This document shows positions 1-7,885 of a stretch of DNA of 64,000 nucleotides, in pieces. The stretch comes from G963422745 sp963422745 (GTDB lineage: Bacteria; Actinomycetota; Acidimicrobiia; Acidimicrobiales; Aldehydirespiratoraceae), in NCBI GenBank assembly GCA_963422745.1, contig OY730477.1:1922001-1986000 (forward strand), read 5' to 3'. Both the position numbers and the translations under genes were made by a program. The notes under the pieces were generated by a model, which was given only the letters and a program-made list of their open reading frames with translations, was not told the DNA's origin and made no database searches. Each line of letters starts with the position of its first letter. The stretch's first letter is position 1.

Positions 1-67
1 TCTCGTTGACGGCGAAGGGTCCTTGGCCTTCGACGGCAGCCGGGTCGTCCTTGAGCAGCGCAGCCAT
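1..67 (-). other. Possible partial CDS at left edge
   Basis: The first 67 bases read on the minus strand as an ATG-started open frame (MAALLKDDPAAVEGQGPF...) that leaves the window. The frame stays open upstream of this ATG as far as the repeat array. A plus-strand frame ending with TGA at 80-82 is also open and has slightly better third-position GC, so strand and even coding status are undecided. No family was recognised. Confidence 0.25.
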
Positions 68-89
68 CGCAGCATCAACTGATTGCGCG

Positions 90-577
90 AAGTTAATCAA
101 GGTCTGAGTCGTTGGTGTTTGTCAATTGGTGTTTCGTTGCATATGAACGGGTCGGTAAGCCTGCCGTGGGGACTCGTTGGTGTTTGTCAATTGGTGTTGC
201 GTTGCCATATGGTCGGGTCAGTAAGCCTGCCGTGGGGACCCGTTGGTGTCTACATTGTCGGCGACCCATCTGGATCCGTGGGTCAGTAAGCCCACGGTGG
301 GGGACCCGTTGGTGTCCGGCGCGGGTTCGGTAGCTTCGCTAGGCGGGGTCGGTAAGCCCACCGTGGGGACTCGTTGGTGTCGACGACTCTGAGTAGGCCG
401 AGTTCTCGGCGGGTTAGTAAGCCTGCCGTGGGGACCCGTTGGTGTTTGTCAATTGGTGTTGCGTTGCCATATGAACGGGTCAGTAAGCCTGCCGTGGGGA
501 CCCGTTGGTGTCGATACCTTGTCAAGGTCGACTGAGGAATGGAGGTTGGTAAGCCCGCCGTGGGGACCCGTTGGTGT
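90..577. repeat. CRISPR-like regularly spaced repeat array (29-nt core, 65-66 bp period)
   Basis: Seven clear copies of a 29-30-nt core start at 155, 221, 286, 352, 417, 483 and 549, that is every 65-66 bp. A degenerate eighth copy at 90-118 keeps only the 3' part (GAGTCGTTGGTGT). The core begins GTAAGCC, has a central CCGTGGGGAC and ends CGTTGGTGT. The 36-37-nt intervals differ from each other, except that those at 119, 184 and 446 are near copies. Most intervals end in GGGTCA/G, so the true conserved block may be about 35 nt. Since 65-bp steps break the reading frame, the array is not a protein repeat. No cas gene is visible. Geometry resembles CRISPR, but repeat divergence and duplicated intervals argue for another class of intergenic repeat. 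Confidence 0.8.
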
Positions 578-755
578 CGGACACTTGGTGTTTCGTTGTT
601 ATAGCGGTGCAAACCAGCATGACGGACGACCGATCGATGTCCCGACCCGGACCGGAAAATCGCTCGGATCCGGTCGTTTTGGATTGCCTGAACCGAACGT
701 GTAAATTGCGTTTGCTGCTGTGACGCAGGCGTTCGGTTTTATGCCGAAACGTTGT

Positions 756-761
756 TATAGT
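756..761 (+). promoter_or_regulatory. Candidate -10 box (TATAGT) for the 798 gene
   Basis: TATAGT lies 36 nt upstream of the GTG start at 798. The same context, CGTTGTTATAG, also occurs at 594-604 at the end of the repeat array, which suggests that the promoter segment was duplicated. No convincing -35 box is seen. Confidence 0.4.
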
Positions 762-797
762 GGCGCATCCTTAACATCGCAGCCAGGGGCGGATACC

Positions 798-983
798 GTG
801 AAGAAGGGTCGACACCGGCGATACGAAGAGGCACGTGAACTGAAGCGGTCTCACGAAGGCGACTTTGATGCTTTGTTGGCGAGCTTCGTTGACGACGACG
901 AGTCCGATTCGAGGTCCGGACGTGAGATGAAGCCGGAACACGCTGCGTGGGCCGCCGAGTTTGAGAGTGCTGGCGACGACTAA
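798..983 (+). CDS. Small charged hypothetical protein
   Basis: A 61-aa protein starting at GTG 798, preceded by a purine-rich GGGGCGG about 6 nt upstream; an in-frame ATG at 720 lies upstream of the -10 box and is less likely. The N-terminus is basic (VKKGRHRRYEEARELKR) and the rest is acidic with a DDDESD stretch; there is no signal peptide or membrane segment. The family was not recognised. It stands alone between the repeat array and a convergent chloride-channel gene and is followed by an inverted repeat that could terminate both transcripts. Codon use looks like that of neighbouring genes, which supports it being real. Confidence 0.55.
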   Translation: MKKGRHRRYEEARELKRSHEGDFDALLASFVDDDESDSRSGREMKPEHAAWAAEFESAGDD

Positions 984-986
984 GCG

Positions 987-1036
987 GCGACTCGATCGGT
1001 ATTGACCGGTTCTGCCGGGATAGCCGATTGAGTCGC
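987..1036. terminator. Candidate bidirectional terminator
   Basis: Inverted repeat with arms GCGACTCGATCGG (987-999) and CCGATTGAGTCGC (1024-1036), one mismatch that becomes a G-T pair in RNA, loop about 24 nt. It sits between convergent genes ending at 983 (plus) and 1084 (minus). There is no strong U-tract. Confidence 0.4.
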
Positions 1037-1083
1037 TGAACGGTCTGCTTCAGGAATTCACACGCTGATTCAGGGATTGGGAT

Positions 1084-2778
1084 TCAAGCGCCCGTCTCGT
1101 CAAGGATCTCGTCCAGTTTCAGGATTTCGTTCTCCGTTACCACGCCAATGAACGTGCCCGAACCGTCTGTAACGGCCAACACGTCGACTTGAGCCGATTC
1201 CATAGCCACCACCGCATCTCGTAGCGTCCACGATGGCACAGCGGTGGGCAGATCCTGCGTCATGCACTCGGCGATGATGGTCGTTTCCCACAGTTCGCGG
1301 TCGAGTTCCGACATGTCCTCAAGTCTGGCCATGCCCACAAAGCGTCCGCCGTCCACCACCGGAACCTCCCGCTCGCGTCGTGCGAGTACATGGAAGTAGA
1401 TGAACTCATGGACGGTGGCGTCGGGTGGCACCGTCAGTACGTCGGTGGACAAGATAGAGGTGAGGGGCAGAGTCAGTCGCCGTTCAAGGTGTCCGAGCCG
1501 GCTGTCATGTTGATGGTCCGACACCGTGGAACGCCCGGCAACGAGCTGGCTGACGGCTGCGGCCACCAAAGCAGGAACGACGAACGCACCCACGCCGCCG
1601 GTGGACTCCGCGACGAACATCACCGCCGCTATGGGCGCCCGGTAGCCGGAACCCAAAAAGGCGGCAAGCCCGAGAATCGGATACAGCGCCGTGTCGTCCT
1701 GCCCGATAACAGACCCGACGAACTGGCCGAGCACTACACCAAGCGCCGCCAGCGGTATAAACAAACCACCTACCCCTCCCGCGAGCAGGGTGGCCAAAGT
1801 CGCCACGATGCGTAACACGAACAGCAACGCCACGAGCTGAACTGTGCGATCCTGCACCACCCATGCCATGGCGTCGGTGCCCGGTCCCAGGGTAAGAGGT
1901 TCCCCGAATGCCTGATCCGAGACAAACGTGAGAGCGGCGAGCACGCTGCCTCCGAGCGCTACCCGGACCCAAAGATCGAGACGTTTGGCATCGCGCTTGG
2001 TGCGGCGTACGAGCCACGCAAACCCACGACCGCCGAGCCCGGCGGCCACGCCGAGCAGCAACGCACCGAGCAGATCGACCGCCTGAACGCTCAGCAAAGA
2101 CAGCCTTCCGTCGTCAATCAGAACGCTTCGTTCGGCGAAGAATGGGATCACCGGTTCGGTGCCGACAACGGTAACGAAGGTTGCATAGCCGGCTGCTGCT
2201 GCGAGTAGCGAAGGTAGCAGCGCATGAGGGTTCACGTCGTCACGGTAAGGCGCCTCCATGGCGAAGATGACACCGGTCGCGGGAGCCTTGAAGACGGCTG
2301 CCACCCCAGCGGCGGCACCGGCGGTCAACAACACCCGCGCCTCGTCTCGGCGCAGCCATCTTGCGAATCGTCGATGGACACTCAACCCCAGCGAGGAACC
2401 CGCATAGATTGAGGGTCCCTCCAAGCCCACCGCACCACCCATTCCGATGGTGACGAAGCCAGCGAGCATCTTGGCGGGCAACTCGCGCAGCGGAATCCGC
2501 GGGTGGCGCTCGTGAAATGCCCTGACGTACTCGTCGCTGGTCGAAGAGTCGGCTCCGCGACCGATTCGGTGCAGGATCAGGATCGCCATGGTCACCCCGA
2601 CAACGGGAGCGGCCATCTTCACGCCTACCTCCTGTTCGGACAACCAGTCAAACAGGACCTCAACGGTCAAGGCATCGAAGATCGCCACGACCAACGCCAC
2701 CACAATGCCCGTGGCGACCGAAGCGGCCAGGATGCGAATGTCCAGGCCGCGTACCAAGGTCGCCAGCCGTTCCTTCAC
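1084..2778 (-). CDS. ClC-family chloride channel/transporter with C-terminal CBS pair
   Basis: A 564-aa integral membrane protein of the voltage-gated chloride channel family that moves Cl- across the cytoplasmic membrane, either as a channel or as a Cl-/H+ antiporter. Residues about 15-415 hold the hydrophobic ClC core. The signature GLEGPS at 118-123 contains the gating glutamate (E120), E175 in the segment FAMEAPYR sits near the position of the internal proton glutamate of antiporters, and GGLFIP (337-342) matches the GxFxP filter motif. Residues about 440-560 form two CBS domains, which in this family bind nucleotides and regulate transport. The GTG start at 2778 has a GAGGA ribosome site about 4 nt upstream. 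It follows the Cys-rich gene by 7 nt, so the two are probably co-transcribed. Confidence 0.93.
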   Translation of the reverse strand: MKERLATLVRGLDIRILAASVATGIVVALVVAIFDALTVEVLFDWLSEQEVGVKMAAPVVGVTMAILILHRIGRGADSSTSDEYVRAFHERHPRIPLRELPAKMLAGFVTIGMGGAVGLEGPSIYAGSSLGLSVHRRFARWLRRDEARVLLTAGAAAGVAAVFKAPATGVIFAMEAPYRDDVNPHALLPSLLAAAAGYATFVTVVGTEPVIPFFAERSVLIDDGRLSLLSVQAVDLLGALLLGVAAGLGGRGFAWLVRRTKRDAKRLDLWVRVALGGSVLAALTFVSDQAFGEPLTLGPGTDAMAWVVQDRTVQLVALLFVLRIVATLATLLAGGVGGLFIPLAALGVVLGQFVGSVIGQDDTALYPILGLAAFLGSGYRAPIAAVMFVAESTGGVGAFVVPALVAAAVSQLVAGRSTVSDHQHDSRLGHLERRLTLPLTSILSTDVLTVPPDATVHEFIYFHVLARREREVPVVDGGRFVGMARLEDMSELDRELWETTIIAECMTQDLPTAVPSWTLRDAVVAMESAQVDVLAVTDGSGTFIGVVTENEILKLDEILDETGA

Positions 2779-2785
2779 ATCGTCC

Positions 2786-3553
2786 TCACGTCTTCGTGGC
2801 TCGGCGTACTTGTGGATGGGGAACGAACACAGCGGTACCAGCCGAGGTTTGTTTGGCCGAGGCTTGCCTGGCGGTGATGACGTCGGCGAGCCGGGCGTAG
2901 GCGTCTGAGCCGCAGAGCTCCACGATCTCAGATCTAAGCGCCTTCCAGACGGGTTGCGCGGCCTGAAACGCCAAAGGGTCGTCCGTGCACCACCAAGCGA
3001 AGTCGCCTCCTCCCTCGCCCCAGTCGTGGCGTTTCCACTCCCTCAACACGTAGGTTGTGTGCCCGTTGTCATCGGTGGTGTGGTCGAAACGAAGAGGCAC
3101 CTGCCAGCAGGCATCGGGTTTCCAGTCGATCGTGTCTTCGCCGCGACGCTCAGCAGCTTGATGTAATGCACAACCAGCCCCATGGACGAACCCCGGTCGG
3201 TTAGCCATGATGCAGGCGTCGTCAATGATTCGCGTAACCCATTCTCCGTCCCCGGTTTGATGAATAGCACCACCGAGTTCCTGCGCTTTGTCGGCGAATT
3301 GCCATTCGGATCTGTCGAGTAGAGCGATCCGTTCTTGAACGGATCGGCGATCCTGATCATCAATGAGGTGGGCGCCGTAGCTGCAACAGCCGAGTTCATG
3401 TTCGGGTGCCAGCTCGGTCAGGACTCCCGGGCATCCCCGCCCAAATATGCATTCGTGGTTGCTGGTCAAAAACGTGAGGTCAAACAGCCAGGTGTCACCA
3501 TCGGAATCGGCGAAGGAAACCCATTCGTGGAGATCATCGGGAACGTCATTCAT
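2786..3553 (-). CDS. Cys-rich conserved protein, YkgJ/DUF3109-like
   Basis: A 255-aa soluble protein. I placed the start at the ATG at 3553 (MNDVPDDLHEW); a longer open frame to 3820 would run through the oppositely oriented gene at 3594 and is low-complexity. Cysteines are clustered as CIFGRGC, then LGCCSYGAHL, DDACIMANRP, HGAGCALH and DACWQVP, a pattern like the metal- or Fe-S-binding cysteine clusters of YkgJ/DUF3109-type proteins. No catalytic function can be assigned. It lies directly upstream of the chloride channel (7-nt gap) and is divergent from a small ORF, with 40 nt between the two starts. The family link is by pattern recognition only. Confidence 0.65.
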   Translation of the reverse strand: MNDVPDDLHEWVSFADSDGDTWLFDLTFLTSNHECIFGRGCPGVLTELAPEHELGCCSYGAHLIDDQDRRSVQERIALLDRSEWQFADKAQELGGAIHQTGDGEWVTRIIDDACIMANRPGFVHGAGCALHQAAERRGEDTIDWKPDACWQVPLRFDHTTDDNGHTTYVLREWKRHDWGEGGGDFAWWCTDDPLAFQAAQPVWKALRSEIVELCGSDAYARLADVITARQASAKQTSAGTAVFVPHPQVRRATKT

Positions 3554-3580
3554 CAACGGCGACGGTATCCGCGGTGACGC

Positions 3581-3586
3581 TACTAT
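3581..3586 (+). promoter_or_regulatory. Leaderless -10 box TACTAT
   Basis: TACTAT ends 7 nt before the GTG at 3594, the spacing expected when transcription starts at the start codon. Confidence 0.5.
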
Positions 3587-3593
3587 AGGAGAT

Positions 3594-3791
3594 GTGACGG
3601 CTGAATTGGATGAGATCCGTTCACGGCTGGAAGCTATCGCGGACGAACTGGCCGATTTGGCAATACGGCAACTCCGAGACTCGATTGAATCCGGCATCAC
3701 GGAGTTCGCGGTCGACGAAAAGCGAATCACCCGTGCCCGCCGGGCTGTGGAGAAGGCAACGCACCTGCTTAATGAGTCTGATTGGTCGTGA
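3594..3791 (+). CDS. Small alpha-helical hypothetical protein
   Basis: A 65-aa protein from GTG 3594, immediately downstream of the -10-like TACTAT. The sequence VTAELDEIRSRLEAIADEL has heptad-like spacing of Leu and Ile, and the whole protein is predicted by eye to be helical, possibly a coiled coil. No signal peptide or cysteine is present. It is divergent from the Cys-rich gene and convergent with fbiC, whose stop lies 44 nt beyond its end. Not recognised as a named family, but the composition and promoter fit a real gene. Confidence 0.55.
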   Translation: MTAELDEIRSRLEAIADELADLAIRQLRDSIESGITEFAVDEKRITRARRAVEKATHLLNESDWS

Positions 3792-3835
3792 AATGAGGGG
3801 CTTGTGGTGAAGTGATTCACGGCGTCGCAGCCGCG

Positions 3836-6307
3836 TTAACCATTCGCCACCGGAATCCGTCGTCGTGATCGGCGATTGTTGATGTGATCAATCCCGATTG
3901 AGGCCGGGTCGGGTCGCCCGTACAGGGTGGTTCGTTGCACCAGACGACGGCCAAGAGGCTCGACCAACGCAATAAAGTCCTGCTCGGTGACGGCTGTTCC
4001 GTGATCGGCGCCCGCGGCTCTTGAGATGTTCTCGTCCATCAGGGTTCCGCCAAGGTCGTTCGCACCTGCTTGCAGGAGCTGTGTGATGGATTCGAATCCG
4101 AGCTTGACCCAGCTTCCTTGGATGTTGTCTATGTGTCCTGCATAGGCGATACGGGCCACGGCATGCATCAACACCACCTCACGGAAGGTTGGTCCGCGCC
4201 GAGCTTTGCGTTGCAGATAGATGGGTGAGGCCATGTGAACGAAGGGAAGACCCACGAACTCTGTGAAGCCTCCAGTCTCGGCTTGAAGGGCTCGGGTGCG
4301 TATGAGGTGTTCGGCCCAGTGTTTTGGTCTTTCCAGCGACCCGAACATAATCGTCACGTTCGATCGCAGGCCGACGGAGTGCGCTACGCGATGCGCTTCG
4401 AGCCACTCCTCAGTCGTGATCTTGTCGGGGCACAGCACCGTCCTTACCTCATCATGCAGGATCTCCGCGGCGGTGCCGGGCAGGCTCTGCTGACCAGCTT
4501 CGCGCAGGCGCGTCAGGTAACTTACCAACGGCTCTCCAATGCGTCTGGCACCTTCAGTCACCTCAAGCGCAGTGAATCCGTGGATATGTATCTGAGGAAC
4601 GACAGCGTGCACCTTGCGCGCCACGTTGATGTAGTAGTCACCGTCAAAGTCCGGATGTATGCCTCCTTGCAAACACACCTCGGTTGCGCCAGCGGCGGCC
4701 GCTGCAAGGGCTCGCTCGGCGATCTCGTCCAAAGTCAACAAATAGGGCGTACCCCGCAAGTTGAGCGACAATGGACCCTTCGAGAAGCCACAGAATCTGC
4801 ATTTGAATGTGCAGATATTGGTGTAGTTGATGTTGCGGTTAGCCACCCATGTGACGTCGTCGCCGACGATTTCACGACGTAACTCGTCGGCCACCGCGGC
4901 CACGGCCCGAACCTCGGGTCCCCGGGCACGAAACAACGTCACTATCTCCTCGGTCCCGACTTCGGATCCGGCTTGAACACCCTGCAGCACCTCCGCAACC
5001 GCACCACCGATGCCGTGACTGGTCCTACGCTGGCCGGTATTGACTTGGCCGGTATTGACGTTGTCTGAGGGTGAAGAACCTGCGCCGTTGATCGGGTGGA
5101 CCAAGTTCGGTGGGTTTGCGCCCGTTCCCACATACCACTGCGACGAAACCCGCCCGACCAATTCAAATTCTGCACCGTCACCGACCTTCGCCCGCTCCAT
5201 CGTCCTTTCGGGCCAGAAGGATCCGGGATCGTCACGGGCGAAGCCGTCGCTGTCAGATCTGTCCATGACCGCGAAGTGCAAAGAGGAGTCAAGCCAGCGC
5301 TGCGGGTCGCGGGCGTATCGGGGGTGAATCGTGAGGCGAGGCGCGAGCGTGTGAGCCTTTGCCTCAGTGACCTCGCGTAGACGGCGCAGCTGAGGCCATG
5401 GCCGCTCCGGGTTAACATGGTCAACGGTTACCGGCGAGACCCCACCCCAGTCGCTCAGGCCCGCGTCAACAAGGTCGCCGAACTCGTCAGATAGGTTGGG
5501 TGGTGCTTGCACGTGGACCTCGGGCGGCAAGATCAGCCGGGCCAAGGCGATGGCATCAAGGTATTCGTGACGGGGGCATGCAACAGCGGAGTGCATCGCA
5601 GTGCCCGGCTTGGGCAGAAAGTTCTGGACTATTACTTCCTGGATGTGGCCGTGGCGGCGATGCGAGGCGGCTATCGCCTCCAGCGCGCTGATGCGGTCCG
5701 ATCGGTTCTCGCCTATGCCGACGAGGATGCCTGTTGTGTATGGGATGGCTAGCTCACCGGCCCATTCGAGGGTTTGCAGACGGCGTTGGGGTGTCTTGTC
5801 AGGAGCACCACGATGGCAGTCAAGGTCCTCACGCAGCGATTCAATCATCATCCCCTGACTGGGTGCCACGGTCCGCAAGCAGACCAGTTCCTCGCGGTTC
5901 ATGGCACCGCTATTGGCATGGGGGAGCAGCCCAACCTCATTGAGAACGAGCTGTGCCATCGCTGCGAGATATTCGACGGTGGAGTCATAGCCGTGACTTT
6001 GCAGCCAGTTACGCGCTGACCGATAGCGAAGTTCGGGTCGTTCGCCCAGCGTAAACAGGGCTTCATGGCAGCCGTGCTCCGCGCCGGAACCAGCAATAGC
6101 GAGCACCTCTTCGGGGGTTAGGTACGGGGCGTTGAGGCGGGCGGGGGGTTGGGCGAATGTGCAGTATCCGCACTTGTCGCGGCACAACATGGTCAGGGGT
6201 ATGAACACTTTCGGTGACCATGTCACCACCGAACCGAACGAGTCTTGACGAATCGCGCGCGCTTGTGCCATCAATTCCTGTAACGGCCTATCAAAGGAGT
6301 CGGTCAC
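3836..6307 (-). CDS. fbiC: FO synthase (CofG-CofH fusion), F420 biosynthesis
   Basis: An 823-aa bifunctional radical-SAM enzyme that joins 5-amino-6-ribitylaminouracil and tyrosine to make FO, the deazaflavin core of coenzyme F420. The start is the GTG at 6307 because AAGGAGG lies 7 nt upstream. The CofG half carries CRDKCGYC (C42, C46, C49) and the CofH half carries CTFKCRFC (C499, C503, C506); each triplet binds a 4Fe-4S cluster. Fused FbiC is the usual actinobacterial form. The linker (~residues 400-440) is low-complexity and holds a small tandem repeat (VNTGQVNTGQ). An LLM oxidoreductase at 52.3 kb is a likely F420 user. The 65-bp repeat array starts only 37 nt upstream of the start codon. 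Confidence 0.95.
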   Translation of the reverse strand: MTDSFDRPLQELMAQARAIRQDSFGSVVTWSPKVFIPLTMLCRDKCGYCTFAQPPARLNAPYLTPEEVLAIAGSGAEHGCHEALFTLGERPELRYRSARNWLQSHGYDSTVEYLAAMAQLVLNEVGLLPHANSGAMNREELVCLRTVAPSQGMMIESLREDLDCHRGAPDKTPQRRLQTLEWAGELAIPYTTGILVGIGENRSDRISALEAIAASHRRHGHIQEVIVQNFLPKPGTAMHSAVACPRHEYLDAIALARLILPPEVHVQAPPNLSDEFGDLVDAGLSDWGGVSPVTVDHVNPERPWPQLRRLREVTEAKAHTLAPRLTIHPRYARDPQRWLDSSLHFAVMDRSDSDGFARDDPGSFWPERTMERAKVGDGAEFELVGRVSSQWYVGTGANPPNLVHPINGAGSSPSDNVNTGQVNTGQRRTSHGIGGAVAEVLQGVQAGSEVGTEEIVTLFRARGPEVRAVAAVADELRREIVGDDVTWVANRNINYTNICTFKCRFCGFSKGPLSLNLRGTPYLLTLDEIAERALAAAAAGATEVCLQGGIHPDFDGDYYINVARKVHAVVPQIHIHGFTALEVTEGARRIGEPLVSYLTRLREAGQQSLPGTAAEILHDEVRTVLCPDKITTEEWLEAHRVAHSVGLRSNVTIMFGSLERPKHWAEHLIRTRALQAETGGFTEFVGLPFVHMASPIYLQRKARRGPTFREVVLMHAVARIAYAGHIDNIQGSWVKLGFESITQLLQAGANDLGGTLMDENISRAAGADHGTAVTEQDFIALVEPLGRRLVQRTTLYGRPDPASIGIDHINNRRSRRRIPVANG

Positions 6308-6343
6308 TGGTGGGCCTCCTTGAGGCTTTGGTTGAGGCTCATG

Positions 6344-6715
6344 GCAGTGCATTGCGTTACCTCAAGGCGACGGGGCGCAGTGGCTGCCGGGTTCAGTTGA
6401 GGCGTTAGGCAGTGCATTGCGTTGTCTCAAGGCGATGGGGCGTAGCGGCCGCCGGGTTGAGTTGAGCCCTAAGGCGGTGCATTGCGTTTTCTCGGGGATT
6501 GGGTCGGTGTGGTTGGTAGCGGAGCGGAGCGGTTTGTGGTGTGGCCGGTTCATTGAGGCTCATAGCGGTGGATTGCGTTGTCTCAAGGCGATGGGGCGTA
6601 GCGGCCGCCGGGTTGAGTTGAGCCATGATGCGGTGCATTGCGTTTTCTCGGGGATTGGGTTGGTGTGGTTGGGAGCGGAGCGGTTTTGCGTGTGGCCGGT
6701 TCATTGAGGCTTTGG
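6344..6715. repeat. Intergenic array with 65-bp phase
   Basis: Copies of a core beginning GCRGTGCATTGCGTT start at 6344, 6409, 6474, 6565 and 6630. The steps are 65, 65, 91 and 65 bp. Two unit types alternate after 6409: one continues with CTCAAGGCGATGGGG, the other with TTCTCGGGGATTGGG, making a 156-bp higher-order unit. The array lies between fbiC and the HxlR-type gene and enters the 3' end of the latter's reading frame. Confidence 0.8.
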
Positions 6716-7191
6716 TCGCAGAGGCCGTACCCGCTATCCACCCTCGGACCGGGCTGTGATCTGATGGCGGTCGCAGGGACGGCCCGGTCACACGTCGTAC
6801 ACCAAGGGTGTAGTTGGACCTCGGTACCGCAATCGGCGTGAAGCAACACAGTCGGTGCGTCTCCATGGTGACACCAGGTATCGCCCCAATGCATTAGCGC
6901 TACCAAGGCAGCCGAAAGATCACGACCCTTGTCGGTCAGTTGGTATTCGTGACGCAGCGGACGGTGCTGGTAGGGCACCCTGGTCACGATGTCGGCATCT
7001 ACCAAGGCGTTGAGGCGGTCGCTGAGCAGGTTCTTGGCGATACCGAGATCGCTGTGGATACGAGAGAATCGTCGCACACCTCGAAACACGTCGCGCAGGA
7101 TCAGCAGGATCCAACGATCACCGATCACTTCAAGAGTTCGCTGTATTGAGCATGCGTCAACGGCTGAGTTGACATCATGAGCTGAAGACAC
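6583..7191 (-). CDS. HxlR-family winged-helix transcriptional regulator
   Basis: A 202-aa DNA-binding regulator. Residues about 14-105 match the HxlR fold: CSIQRTLEVIGDRWILLIL at the start, then FSRIHSDLGIAKNLLSDRL and the HEYQLTDKG wing. A second part (~110-150) has cysteines (HADCGTEVQLHPWCTTC) that could bind metal, as in longer actinobacterial members. The last ~45 residues are translated from the 65-bp repeat array and look like a tail gained by read-through. The start is GTG 7191, with AAGG 7 nt upstream and a TATCCT box before that. The target and ligand are unknown. It is on the same strand as fbiC, but 275 bp of repeats separate them. Confidence 0.85.
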   Translation of the reverse strand: MSSAHDVNSAVDACSIQRTLEVIGDRWILLILRDVFRGVRRFSRIHSDLGIAKNLLSDRLNALVDADIVTRVPYQHRPLRHEYQLTDKGRDLSAALVALMHWGDTWCHHGDAPTVLLHADCGTEVQLHPWCTTCDRAVPATAIRSQPGPRVDSGYGLCDQSLNEPATRKTAPLPTTPTQSPRKRNAPHHGSTQPGGRYAPSP

Positions 7192-7226
7192 ACCGGGACC
7201 TTAGGATAGTCGGTTTTGTTTTGCAA

Positions 7227-7364
7227 CCGACTCGTGTGGTTGTGTGCGGCTGATGGGTGTGGTTGTGTGCAACCGACTCGTGTGGTTGTGTGCGGCTGAT
7301 GGGTGTGGTCGTGCGCAGCTGATCGGTGTGGTTGTGTGCGGCTGATCGGTGTGGTCGTGCGCAG
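7227..7364. repeat. 23-bp tandem repeat, six copies
   Basis: Six contiguous 23-bp units start at 7227, 7250, 7273, 7296, 7319 and 7342, each with the core GTGTGGTYGTGYGC. Odd and even units differ slightly (CCGACTC versus CTGATGG or CTGATCG starts), which suggests expansion by a 46-bp dimer. It occupies the gap upstream of the HxlR-type gene; no gene is seen here. Confidence 0.85.
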
Positions 7365-7453
7365 AGGATTGCATCTGGTCGCTGTCGTGGCGGTGCGCTC
7401 AACGTGACTACTGGTTCTTGTCTCCCTACCCTTTGTTGTTACAGCAGCATCGC

Positions 7454-7828
7454 CTAGTTGTCGTTTTGGTTGACCTCGTCGCCGTCAATATCTGAGTCGC
7501 CGCCAGTTACGACATCGGAGTTCAGTCCGCCAGCAGCGGCCAGCGCCCCCGCCAACATTGAGGCCCGTTCGTACACGAGCCTTAACCAGTGCTCGGCTGC
7601 GGTCTGGCGACCTGAGATCGGCACGGGACCAAGCGATGATACGAGCGCCATCACGTCGGCTGTATCGTCGATGCTGCCTACCGGCTCGGGTAGCCGTTCC
7701 GGGTCGCCCCAGAACTCGATCGGGTCGATCTTCGGATGCCGCCGGTTAGTAACCTTCTTGCCGCGTTGTTCGGCATCGTCATGTGAGGGTCGTTTGCGGC
7801 GGTTCATGGTTTGGTTGTTGTCTGTCAC
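7454..7828 (-). CDS. Hypothetical protein downstream of the SNF2 helicase
   Basis: A 124-aa protein from GTG 7828; an ATG 7 codons later (7807) is an alternative start. The N-terminus is basic (NRRKRPSHDDAEQRGKKV), the middle holds a short ordered stretch (TAAEHWLRLVYERASMLAGALA) and the C-terminus is acidic and Asn-rich. No transmembrane segment or signal is visible. It lies 57 nt after the helicase stop on the same strand, so it may be an accessory protein of the helicase, but no family was recognised. Confidence 0.55.
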   Translation of the reverse strand: MTDNNQTMNRRKRPSHDDAEQRGKKVTNRRHPKIDPIEFWGDPERLPEPVGSIDDTADVMALVSSLGPVPISGRQTAAEHWLRLVYERASMLAGALAAAGGLNSDVVTGGDSDIDGDEVNQNDN

Positions 7829-7885
7829 TCTCGTGGCTCTCGGTACCCGTGATTGGCCATTTGGTCATTCTGCCTCGGTCTCGGT

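Noticed and set aside
90..577. Calling the array a CRISPR outright
   Set aside because: Repeats vary, three intervals are near-identical and no cas gene is visible; recorded as a repeat with CRISPR-like geometry.
283..612. Minus-strand 109-aa frame with repeated HQRVPTAGL
   Set aside because: It only reflects the array; steps of 65 bp break the frame and shift the repeat to another phase (TNESPRWAYRP), so it is not a conserved protein repeat.
3554..3820. N-terminal extension of the Cys-rich protein to 3820
   Set aside because: The added part is Ser/Arg-rich, lies opposite the 3594 gene and lacks a ribosome site.
4235..4882. Plus-strand 215-aa frame
   Set aside because: It lies opposite fbiC and encodes no recognisable family; a shadow of the real gene.
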